A stretch of 59,877 bases of DNA from Nocardiopsis kunsanensis DSM 44524. GTDB taxonomy: Bacteria; Actinomycetota; Actinomycetes; Streptosporangiales; Streptosporangiaceae. Where the stretch lies: the NCBI RefSeq assembly GCF_000340965.1, contig NZ_ANAY01000004.1, forward strand, positions 1 through 59,877, given 5' to 3'. The position numbers were made by a program, and so were the translations under genes. Under the pieces are notes generated by a model, which saw only the letters and a program-made list of their open reading frames with translations, did not search any database and was not told the DNA's origin. Every line of letters starts with the position of its first letter. The first letter of the stretch is position 1. This document shows, piece after piece, positions 34,577-41,918 of this stretch.

Positions 34577-35554
34577 TTGTCGTTCTGGCGTGCCCTGCTG
34601 CGCGTGACCGGCCTGACGGCTGAGGCGGAGAAGCAGCCGGCCCGTACCGCCACGCCCTCTCGCGAGGAGCGTGCGGCCGAGAAGCCCAGCGGTCTGCCCG
34701 TGCCGACCCCCGTCGGGGCGTCCGGGTCCGACGCCCCGGCCCCGGACGCCGCCGAGGGCCGGGGCCCCTCGGCGCCCACGGCGGGGATGCGGGCGTCCGC
34801 CCTGGAGCGGACCCTGCGTTCACTCGTGGAGCTGCACGGGACCGAGCACCCCGACACCATCACCGCGCGCAACAACTTGGCGACCAAGTACGCGCAGATG
34901 GGGCGCCGCCAGGCCGCGGTGCAGCAGTTCGAGCTGGCCTTGGACGAGGCGTCCTCGGTCTACGGTGACGAGCACCCCCGCACCGAGATCATCCGGGAGA
35001 ACCTCGCCTGGGGTCTGGAGGACGCGGGCCGCCCGGCGGATGCGGCCGAGCACTGGGAGATGCTCCTGCGCGAGCGCGAGTCCCAGTTCGGTTCCGCCGA
35101 CGAGGACACCGTGGAGGCCCGCACGCGCCTGGCCGTGTGCTACCGCCGCAGCGGTCGCCTGGACCCAGCCGTGGCCCACTACGAGCGCGCGGTGGAGGAC
35201 GTGGCCGGCACCGCCGCACGCGAGGAACTGCGGTTGGGCCTGAGCGCGGCGTTGAACATGTCGGGGCGTTACGACGAGGCGATCACGCAGCTGCGGATGG
35301 TCCTGGCCGGTCGGCGGCGCCGTTTGGGCAAGGGCCACCTGCAGACCCTGACCGTGCACCACCGCCTCGGCCGCTGCTACACGCAGGCCGGGCGTGCGAA
35401 CGATGCCGTGGAGACGTTGAGCGAGGCCTACCGTGCCGCGGTGAACTCCTCGGGCGACCCGGAGGTACGCCGGCTGATGCTGCGCCTGCGCCGCGACCTC
35501 GCAGGGGCCTTCAGCGCCGCCGGGCGGCGCAGGGAGGCCGATGCGCTCCTGTGA
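34577..35554 (+). CDS. Tetratricopeptide repeat protein
   Basis: The roughly 325-aa protein has a disordered Pro/Ala-rich N-terminus (about 20-70), then at least five kinesin-light-chain-like TPR units. These include HPDTITARNNLATKYAQMGR, HPRTEIIRENLAWGLEDAGR, DTVEARTRLAVCYRRSGR and HLQTLTVHHRLGRCYTQAGR. Such repeats bind protein partners, and none is suggested by the neighbours. The TTG start at 34577 is weakly supported; an upstream GAGGGAAG lies about 14 nt away. Translation could begin a little further downstream. Confidence 0.75.
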   Translation: MSFWRALLRVTGLTAEAEKQPARTATPSREERAAEKPSGLPVPTPVGASGSDAPAPDAAEGRGPSAPTAGMRASALERTLRSLVELHGTEHPDTITARNNLATKYAQMGRRQAAVQQFELALDEASSVYGDEHPRTEIIRENLAWGLEDAGRPADAAEHWEMLLRERESQFGSADEDTVEARTRLAVCYRRSGRLDPAVAHYERAVEDVAGTAAREELRLGLSAALNMSGRYDEAITQLRMVLAGRRRRLGKGHLQTLTVHHRLGRCYTQAGRANDAVETLSEAYRAAVNSSGDPEVRRLMLRLRRDLAGAFSAAGRRREADALL

Positions 35555-35582
35555 GCGTGCGGCCGGCCCACCCGGCGTTCGT

Positions 35583-35611
35583 ACGGGCACGTCCCCTCGG
35601 GGCGTGCCCGT
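35583..35611 (+). terminator. Hairpin after the TPR gene
   Basis: ACGGGCACG-T-CCCC pairs across a TC loop with GGGG-CGTGCCCGT, followed by TCTGTGTTT. This is a strong stem with a short T-rich tail, 28 nt after the stop. Confidence 0.7.
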
Positions 35612-35720
35612 TCTGTGTTTCCGGGCCGGGGCCCGGGCCGGACAAGGGTGTCCGCGCGCGGACGTACCAGCGACGACAGTAGTGTGAGCGGGAGCACACA
35701 CCTGTACTCGCGCATTTTGT

Positions 35721-35732
35721 TACCGGCCAGTA
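35721..35732 (+). promoter_or_regulatory. Imperfect palindrome in the fadAB promoter region
   Basis: TAC-C-GGCC-A-GTA at 35721-35732 lies 49 nt before the fadA start. It overlaps TAGCAT (35731-35736), a plausible -10 element. A fatty-acid-responsive repressor site is possible but not recognised. Confidence 0.35.
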
Positions 35733-35780
35733 GCATGGTTTCGACAGTCCACCCACCCCTTGGAAGAAGGAGGGGCCACC

Positions 35781-36980
35781 GTGCCGCGAACTGCTCGCGA
35801 TGTCGTTTTTGTCGACGGGGTCCGCACCCCGTTCGGCAAGTCCGGCAAGGGCCTCTACGCAGAGACGCGCGCCGACGACCTGATCGTCCGCGTCATTCGC
35901 GAACTGATGCGCCGTAACCCGGGCCTGCCCCCCGAGCGTGTCGACGAGGTCGCCATCGCCGCCACCACCCAGATCGGCGACCAGGGCCTGACCATCGGGC
36001 GCAGCGCGGCGATCCTCGCCGGCCTGCCCCGCAGCGTGCCCGGCTACGCGATCGACCGTATGTGCGCCGGTGCACTCACCGCCGTGACCACTTCCGGCGC
36101 GGGCATCTCCTTCGGTGCCTACGATGTCGCGATCGCCGGCGGCGTCGAGCACATGGGCCGCCACCCCATGGGCGAGGGGGTCGACCCGAACCCGCGCTTC
36201 CTCTCGGAGAAGCTCGTCGACCCCGACGCTCTGGTCATGGGCAACACCGCCGAGAACCTGCACGACCGGTTCCCGAGCATCACCAAGGAGCGCGCCGACG
36301 CCTACGCGGTGCGCAGCCAGGAGAAGGTCGCCAAGGCCTACGCCGACGGCAACCTCCAGCCCGACCTGGTCGAGGTGCTGGTCCGCTCCATCGAGGAGGG
36401 CTACGGCCTGGCCACCGAGGACGAGCCGCCCCGCCCGGGCACCACCATGGAGTCCCTCGCCGGCCTCAAGACGCCCTTCCGTTCGCACGGCAACGTGACC
36501 CCCGGCAACGCCGCAGGCCTCAACGACGGTGCCACCGGCGCCATCATGGCTGCCGAGGACGTCGCCGAGGAGATGGGTCTGAAGGGCAGAATGCGCCTGG
36601 TGGACTTCTCCTTCGCCGGGGTGGAGCCCGAGGTCATGGGTGTGGGCCCCGTCCCCGCCACCGAGAAGCTCTTCGCCCGCCAGGGCATCTCCATCGACGA
36701 CGTCGGCCTCATCGAGATCAACGAGGCCTTCGCCGTCCAGGTCCTGGCCTTCCTGGAGCACTTCGGCATCGCCGACGACGACGCACGCGTCAACCCCTGG
36801 GGCGGCGCCATCGCCCTCGGCCACCCGCTGGCCTCCTCCGGTGTGCGTCTGATGATGCAGCTCGCGCGCCAGTTCGAGCAGCGCCCCGACGTCCGTTACG
36901 GCCTGACCACGATGTGCGTCGGCATGGGCATGGGCGGGACCGTCCTGTGGGAGAACACCAACTACGAGGGGGGCAAGTGA
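35781..36980 (+). CDS. fadA: Acetyl-CoA C-acyltransferase (thiolase)
   Basis: The 399-aa thiolase performs the last step of fatty-acid beta-oxidation. The acylated Cys is in AIDRMCAGALTAVTTS, NEAFAVQVLAF carries the N-E-A-F motif, GGAIALGHPLASSGVR holds the active-site His, and CVGMGMGGTV the second Cys. A GTG start has GAAGGAGG about 9 nt upstream. The GTGA overlap with the following dehydrogenase gene fixes this as the fadAB pair of the trifunctional-type complex. Confidence 0.93.
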   Translation: MPRTARDVVFVDGVRTPFGKSGKGLYAETRADDLIVRVIRELMRRNPGLPPERVDEVAIAATTQIGDQGLTIGRSAAILAGLPRSVPGYAIDRMCAGALTAVTTSGAGISFGAYDVAIAGGVEHMGRHPMGEGVDPNPRFLSEKLVDPDALVMGNTAENLHDRFPSITKERADAYAVRSQEKVAKAYADGNLQPDLVEVLVRSIEEGYGLATEDEPPRPGTTMESLAGLKTPFRSHGNVTPGNAAGLNDGATGAIMAAEDVAEEMGLKGRMRLVDFSFAGVEPEVMGVGPVPATEKLFARQGISIDDVGLIEINEAFAVQVLAFLEHFGIADDDARVNPWGGAIALGHPLASSGVRLMMQLARQFEQRPDVRYGLTTMCVGMGMGGTVLWENTNYEGGK

Positions 36981-39070
36981 GCACCGCGATCGAGCAAGCA
37001 CAGGAGCTCTTCAGCGACGAGGTCGTCACCAAGGCGAACTCCCGTGACATCCAGCTCCCCTACGGCGCCGGCACCGCCATCCTGATCACCCTGGACAACG
37101 GGCACGACCACAACAAGCCGAACACCTTCGGCCCCGGCGGTCTGCTCAGCCTCGACGCAGCCATCGAAGCGGCCAAGGCCCGCACCGACATCTCCGCCGT
37201 GGCGATCACCGGTAAGCCGTTCATCTTCGCCGTGGGCGCGGACCTGACCGGTGTACCCAGGATCGAGACGCACGAGCAGGCCATGGCCATCGGCAAGCTG
37301 GGCCACGACGTCTTCCGCAAGCTCGGTGAACTGGACGTTCCCACGTTCGCGCTGGTCAACGGCGCGGCCATGGGCGGCGGTCTCGAGGTGGCACTGCACT
37401 GCACCTACCGGACCGTCTCCTCCGGTGTGCCGGCCGTGTCCCTGCCCGAGGCCTTCCTGGGCCTGGTTCCCGGCTGGGGCGGCACCTACCTGCTGCCCAA
37501 CCTGATCGGCGCCGAGAAGGCCCTCAAGCTGATCATCGAGAACCCGCTCGCCCAGAACAAGGTCATCAAGGGCCCCAAGGTCCACGAGCTGGGCATCGCC
37601 GACGAGATCTTCGAGCCCGCCGACTTCGTCGAGGAGTCGCTGCGCTGGGCCGCCAAGGTCGTCCAGGGCCGGATCACGGTCGAGCGCCCCGAGGTCGACA
37701 AGGGCGAGGCCTGGGACAACGCGGTCAACATGGCCCGTTTCAGCGTCGAGGGCAAGCTCCACGGCGCCGCACCGGCCCCGGCCCGCGCGGTCGAGCTGGT
37801 GGCCGAGGCCAAGAACCGCAGCCGTGACGAGGGTTTCGCCGCCGAGGACCAGGCCCTGGCCGACCTCATCATGAGCGAGGAGCTCAAGGCGGGCCTGTAC
37901 GCCTTCGACCTGGTGCAGAAGCGCGCCAAGCGTCCGGCCGGGGCACCCGACAAGTCGCTGGCCCGCAAGATCACCAAGGTCGGTGTGGTCGGTGCCGGTC
38001 TGATGGCCGGTCAGCTCGCGCTGCTGTTCGCCCGCCGCCTGGACGTGCCGGTCGTGCTCAACGACCTGGACCAGGAGAGCCTGGACAAGGGTGTGTCCTA
38101 CGTCCACGGCGAGGTCGACAAGCTGCTGGGCAAGGGCCGCATCAACCAGGACAAGGCCAACCACCTCAAGGCCCTGGTCACCGGTTCGCTGAGCAAGGAC
38201 GCCTTCGCCGACGCCGACTTCGTCATCGAGGCCGTCTTCGAGAAGATGGAGATCAAGCAGAAGGTCTTCTCCGAGGTCGAGGCCGTGGTCTCGTCCGACG
38301 CGATCCTGGCGACCAACACTTCCTCGCTGTCGGTCACCGAGATGGCCTCGAAGCTGAAGCACCCCGAGCGTGTCGTGGGCTTCCACTTCTTCAACCCGGT
38401 CGCGGTCCTTCCGCTGCTGGAGATCGTGCGCGGCGAGAAGACCGACGACACCGCCCTGGCGACGGCCTTCACCGCCGCCAAGAAACTCAAGAAGACCGCG
38501 GTGTTGTGCAAGGACGCCCCGGCCTTCGTCGTCAACCGCCTGCTCACGCTGTTCATGGGCGAGGTGCTGGGTGCGGTCTCCGAGGGCACCGAGCCCGAGG
38601 TGGCCGACCGTGCGGTGGCCCCGCTGGGTCTGCCGATGTCCCCGCTGATGCTGCTGCAGCTCGTGGGTCCCGCGGTCGCCCTGCACGTCTCCGAGACGCT
38701 GAACGCGGCCTTCCCCGAGCGTTTCGCGGTCTCCCCGGAGCTGGACAAGATCGTCGAGGCGGGCAAGAACGAGATCTTCGCCTCTGACCTGAGCATCGAC
38801 CCCGAGGTCAAGGAGCTGCTCAGCGGCGGCGACAAGCCCTCCGAGGAGAAGGAGATCCTGGACCGCGCCCTGCGTGCGATGGCCCGGGAGATCCGGATCA
38901 TGCTCGACGAGGGTGTGGTCGCCGAGGCCGCCGACATCGACCTGTGCCTGATCGCAGGTGCCGGCTGGCCCTTCCACACCGGCGGGATCACGCCGTACCT
39001 GGACAAGGTCGGCGTGTCCGAGGCCGTCAACGGCGAGCCCTTCCACCAGGGCGCGCCGCAGGCGCTCTAG
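36977..39070 (+). CDS. fadB: Bifunctional enoyl-CoA hydratase/3-hydroxyacyl-CoA dehydrogenase
   Basis: The 697-aa alpha subunit of the beta-oxidation complex has two parts. The N-terminal crotonase domain includes VNGAAMGGGLEVALHC (oxyanion Gly) and EAFLGLVPGWGGTYLLP (catalytic Glu pair). The NAD-binding dehydrogenase domain is KVGVVGAGLMAGQLALLF, then NTSSLSVTEMA and GFHFFNPV (catalytic His), and its C-terminal repeats include AFVVNRLLTLFMGE and AGWPFHTGGITPYLD. The usual G-x-G-x-x-G is GAGLMAG, which is intact. The start is the GTG of the GTGA overlap with fadA. Confidence 0.93.
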   Translation: MSTAIEQAQELFSDEVVTKANSRDIQLPYGAGTAILITLDNGHDHNKPNTFGPGGLLSLDAAIEAAKARTDISAVAITGKPFIFAVGADLTGVPRIETHEQAMAIGKLGHDVFRKLGELDVPTFALVNGAAMGGGLEVALHCTYRTVSSGVPAVSLPEAFLGLVPGWGGTYLLPNLIGAEKALKLIIENPLAQNKVIKGPKVHELGIADEIFEPADFVEESLRWAAKVVQGRITVERPEVDKGEAWDNAVNMARFSVEGKLHGAAPAPARAVELVAEAKNRSRDEGFAAEDQALADLIMSEELKAGLYAFDLVQKRAKRPAGAPDKSLARKITKVGVVGAGLMAGQLALLFARRLDVPVVLNDLDQESLDKGVSYVHGEVDKLLGKGRINQDKANHLKALVTGSLSKDAFADADFVIEAVFEKMEIKQKVFSEVEAVVSSDAILATNTSSLSVTEMASKLKHPERVVGFHFFNPVAVLPLLEIVRGEKTDDTALATAFTAAKKLKKTAVLCKDAPAFVVNRLLTLFMGEVLGAVSEGTEPEVADRAVAPLGLPMSPLMLLQLVGPAVALHVSETLNAAFPERFAVSPELDKIVEAGKNEIFASDLSIDPEVKELLSGGDKPSEEKEILDRALRAMAREIRIMLDEGVVAEAADIDLCLIAGAGWPFHTGGITPYLDKVGVSEAVNGEPFHQGAPQAL

Positions 39071-39099
39071 GAACCGCTCCGGCCTCCACCGGAACCGCC

Positions 39100-39143
39100 A
39101 CGGGCCCGGTCCCCTCGAAACCCGTTCGGGGGGCCGGGCCCGT
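39100..39143 (+). terminator. Terminator after fadAB
   Basis: ACGGGCCCGG (39100-39109) pairs with CCGGGCCCGT (39134-39143), extended inside by CCCC/GGGG. TCCTGTG follows. It lies 29 nt after the fadB stop and before the convergent lipoprotein gene. Confidence 0.75.
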
Positions 39144-39175
39144 TCCTGTGCGTGACTGCCCCTCGGCGTCCGGGT

Positions 39176-39811
39176 TCAGGTCTCCAGGTCCATGCAGGCA
39201 ACGGGGTCACCGTCCTGCGGCGCGGGTTCCTCCGCCCCCGCGGTGGGGTCCGTGGAGATCAGGAGCGAGCCGAGGCCGTCGTCCGGCTCGTCGTCGAGCT
39301 GGATCTGCCCGCGCCCGCTCCCGTCGGCGTCGGTCCCCAGCTGGATCATCACGGAGCCCTTGTCGAGCTCGCCCTCGGGCGCTTCTTCGGTGTCCTCGTC
39401 GCCCTCGTACAGCTCCCCGGACGCCTCCGGGTCGGAGCCGCACGCCTCGACGTGGACGGTGGCGAGGTAGAACTCGTTCTCCGCGAACCCGGTGACCTCC
39501 AGTTGGTAGGAGGTCACGTCCGCGCCCTCGTCCGTGATCCGCAGTTCGGCCACGGGTTCCTCGCCCACGGCGTTCTCGTCGAAGAGCTCGGAGCCTTCCT
39601 GCTCCTGCCCGAGCTCGGCCCTGATGTTCGCGATCTCCTCCGACTCGTACTCCTCCTCGGGCGGGACGTTCGGTTCGGTGCCGGGGTAGGTCCCGTCCTC
39701 GGAGCCCTCTCCGCCGGCGCACCCGGAGACCGCTACGGCCGCGGCCAGCGCCACGACGAAGCCCGGAACCGGGAGGAAACCGACTCCCTTGCTGGTCACA
39801 GAGGTATTCAT
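39176..39811 (-). CDS. Acidic lipoprotein of unknown function
   Basis: The 211-aa protein begins MNTSVTSKGVGFLPVPG, followed by a hydrophobic stretch and lipobox AVSGCAGG, so it should be exported and lipidated. The mature part is very acidic (EEEYESEEIANIRAELG; EGDEDTEEAPEGELDKG) and ends with a strand-rich section (VMIQLGTDADGSGRGQIQL). No family was recognised. The ATG at 39811 has no clear ribosome site, but upstream in-frame residues do not look translated. Confidence 0.65.
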   Translation of the reverse strand: MNTSVTSKGVGFLPVPGFVVALAAAVAVSGCAGGEGSEDGTYPGTEPNVPPEEEYESEEIANIRAELGQEQEGSELFDENAVGEEPVAELRITDEGADVTSYQLEVTGFAENEFYLATVHVEACGSDPEASGELYEGDEDTEEAPEGELDKGSVMIQLGTDADGSGRGQIQLDDEPDDGLGSLLISTDPTAGAEEPAPQDGDPVACMDLET

Positions 39812-39923
39812 GTGGTGGGAGGTACCCCGGTGACCGGTGCGCCTCACCGGAACACACTGACCGGCCCGGCCCAGCCATGATGACGCGCAGAAAAATATCG
39901 CACACGCTCCGTACGGTCGTGCC

Positions 39924-40670
39924 GTGGCCATCACACCGGAACACCAGATCTACGCGGGGTTGTTCTCCGACGCCCCCGACATGGCGGTGGCATTCCTACG
40001 AGACCTCGGAGTGGAGGTACCGAAGTACGACCGCAGCGAACTGACCTCCTGCGACCTCGGGCACGTCGACCCGGTCGAGCGCCGTTCCGACGTGGCGATC
40101 ATGCTGCGCGGCAAGGTCGGCGACGACCCGTTCGGCAGCCTGATGGGCGTCGTCGTGGAGGCCCAACGCGACGAGAAGGAACGCAAACGCTTCACCTGGC
40201 CCGAGTACGTCTCGGCGCTGCGTTCCAAGAACGAGTGCCCGGTGACCCTGCTGGTCATCTGCCCACGGCAGCACGTGGCCGACTGGCACGACGAGCCGGT
40301 CCCCCTCGGGCACCCGGGGTTCGTGCTGCGTCCCATCGTGTTGGGACCGGACCGCATCCCGGTTCTCACCGACCCGGAGGAAGTCGGTCGGCAGCCGACC
40401 CTGGGTGTGCTGTCCGCGGCGGCCCACGGCCCGGCCGAACCGGACGTGATCAAGGCGCTGCACAGCGGCCCGGATTCGATCGACCCCGAAATGGCGACGA
40501 AGTACATTGGATATGCCCTGAACCTGCTCACGGACAGTACCGGCCAGCGGGCCCTGGAGGAAGTCAACTTGACCCGGCCCTCAAGGGCCGGGCTCGGAGA
40601 TGGCGCCCAACTGGCTGGACGGATGGGCCCTTCCATCCGGCCACCCCTATGGGGTGGCAGGGACGCGTGA
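39924..40670 (+). pseudogene. Rpn-like PD-(D/E)XK nuclease gene, 5' fragment
   Basis: The first 215 or so residues look like an actinobacterial Rpn/transposase-associated nuclease: SDVAIML supplies the acidic strand, GVVVEAQRDEKERKRFTWPEYVSALR the E-x-Q motif, then TLLVICPR. Similarity stops near 40566 (RALEEVN), where such proteins would normally continue with TYEY-S-like residues. The open frame instead runs into the IS-like hairpins and ends at 40670. The missing 3' part appears at 41596-41848, so I read this as one gene split by the intervening element. GTG start at 39924. Confidence 0.65.
40573..40657 (-). ncRNA. Three tandem hairpins at the tnpB 3' end (possible omega-RNA/right end)
   Basis: CCCGGCCCT/AGGGCCGGG (40573-40592), CGGATGG/CCATCCG (40620-40639) and CCACCCC/GGGGTGG (40641-40657) follow one another just past the tnpB remnant. 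In IS605-type elements this position carries the right-end hairpin recognised by TnpA and the guide omega-RNA used by TnpB. Expression here is unproven, and the associated TnpB is broken. Confidence 0.4.
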
Positions 40671-41202
40671 CTCACGCCCCGCGTTCCACACGCTCTGGCC
40701 ACGGGCGGCGAGGTTGCGGGAAGCGTTCCGGTCGGCGTGGACAACGACCCCGCACCCCCGGCAGACAAAAAGCCCCTGGCCCACACGGTTGCGCTTGCCG
40801 ACGTGGTCGCACGCGGCGCACGTCTGCGACGTGTAAGCAGGATCAACGAAAACCACGGGCACACCCGCCCGCCGGGCCTTGCAGACGAGGAAGCCGACGA
40901 GCTGGGCGAAGGCCCAGGAACGGAGCGCGACCCGCTGGGGCATCGGAAAGAGACCCCGGCCGCAGGCCGTCGTTTGAGGGTGGTGGCGGGCGACGGGCGG
41001 GACGGACCCGGGAGCGGAGGCCCTGGAGACCTTCCAGGACCAGGCCGCGCCCGGTGTCACGCGGCACACCGCGCTCGAACGCGACCTGGGAGACCCGGTT
41101 GGCGGCCCCGTTGACCGCGCCCAGGGTCGCCGACAGCGCCGACGCCTGCTCGGCGCCCGGGATGAGCTCGACCTGCACCGTGATCTTCACGCGTGTGAGC
41201 AC
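40647..41202 (-). pseudogene. tnpB: tnpB remnant (RuvC-type OMEGA nuclease) with internal deletion
   Basis: The N-terminus VLTRVKITVQVELIPGAEQ...ALSATLGAVNGAAN is readable from a GTG at 41202. The C-terminus is in another frame: LRSWAFAQLVGFLVCKARRAGVPV, the zinc ribbon TCAACDHVGKRN...LFVCRGCG, and the last RuvC motif HADRNASRNLA. An intact TnpB has about 370-400 residues, and roughly half, including the first RuvC Asp and the Glu motif, is missing. It is therefore inactive as a nuclease. Confidence 0.8.
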
Positions 41203-41251
41203 AGCGCCGCCCTCTGGCACCTCGGGGGCCAATCCCGGGATCCGCAGGGCC

Positions 41252-41596
41252 CGCACGTTCGTCTGCGCCCTGCATGCGCACCTGGCCTTCACACCCCACC
41301 CGCCGACGCGGAGCGTGCAACGGCGGGGCCGGGCACGCTCCCTGTGCTCGTGCACGACCTGCCCGGGGCCGCTCTCTTCCGGCTCACCGGCAGCCCCAAG
41401 GGTGTCTGCGCCCGCAGGCCGGGCCAGGGGTTCCCGAGCCGCATCCGCGCGTACCTGTGGGACGAGCACTCCTTCTCCGTCCTGCTTCGCGGCCTCCTGC
41501 GGGGACGCGCCGCTCGCCGTGGTCGAGGACTACATCGCGGACCTCGAGAAGCCATTCCTCCGTGAACGCCCGGGGTTCCTCACTAGACTCCGCTGA
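41252..41596 (+). pseudogene. tnpA: tnpA remnant (Y1 HUH transposase)
   Basis: Three pieces of an IS200-type transposase can be read in order: FVCALHAHLAFTPHP (N-terminal strand), then in another frame VHDLPGAALFRLTGSPKGV and GQGFPSRIRAYLWDEHSF, and finally, back in the first frame, FAASCGDAPLAVVEDYIADLEKPF with the position of the catalytic Tyr. The middle segment that should carry the His-x-His motif is gone. The stop TGA at 41594 abuts the resumed Rpn-like fragment. This is inference from family pattern, but the order and spacing are convincing. Confidence 0.65.
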
Positions 41597-41848
41597 TGAT
41601 GACGGACACCTACGAATACACCAGTGCCTGGGCCGAAAGCCTCAGAGCCGAAGGCAGCTGGAGCCAGGGACGGAGGTAGGGCCAAAGTGATGGCCGAAGC
41701 CGTTCTCAAGGTCTTGGACCATCGCCGCATCGGTGTCCCCGGCGAAGTGCGCGCGCACATCCTCGCCTGCCGCGATCACGACCGGCTCCTCACCTGCTTC
41801 GACGCGGCGTTGGTCGTCGACAGCCCTGAGGAACTCCTCGGGGACTGA
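41596..41848 (+). pseudogene. Rpn-like nuclease gene, 3' fragment with frameshift
   Basis: The fragment reads MMTDTYEYTSAWAESLRAEG, then stops at a TAG near 41677. The neighbouring frame continues VMAEAVLKVLDHRRIGVP, then EVRAHILACRDHDRLL to a TGA at 41848. TYEY-x-S followed by a VL-x-VLD-RGI-VP helical tail is the usual C-terminus of the same family as the 5' fragment at 39924. A frameshift between about 41640 and 41690 breaks it further. Together the two pieces would make a protein of about 300 residues. Confidence 0.65.
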
Positions 41849-41868
41849 CTCCCCGAGGGCACGTGAGG

Positions 41869-41894
41869 GCCCCGGCGGGCATGCCCACCGGGGC
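41869..41894 (-). terminator. Hairpin downstream of the MMPL gene
   Basis: GCCCCGG (41869-41875) pairs with CCGGGGC (41888-41894), with an inner GGGC/GCCC. It begins 25 nt past the stop of the minus-strand transporter gene. Confidence 0.5.
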
Positions 41895-41918
41895 TCGTCA
41901 GCGCCTGTGAGAGGAACC

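Larger units (their letters stand above)
40573..41594. mobile_element. Decayed IS200/IS605-type element
   Basis: About 1 kb separates the two halves of the Rpn-like gene. It holds a tnpB remnant on the minus strand (40647-41202) and a tnpA remnant on the plus strand (about 41252-41596), divergently arranged as in IS605-group elements. Subterminal hairpins lie at the left edge. Both genes have internal deletions and frame changes, so the element cannot transpose alone. The outer limits are approximate, set by where the interrupted gene stops and resumes. Confidence 0.7.

Noticed and set aside
36962..39046. 694-aa minus-strand open frame
   Set aside because: It is the shadow of fadB, with repetitive Gly/Leu/Val/Asp composition and no motifs.
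41274..41690. 138-aa plus-strand open frame in the IS remnant
   Set aside because: It is an out-of-frame read across tnpA debris and the Rpn-like fragment, with no family features.
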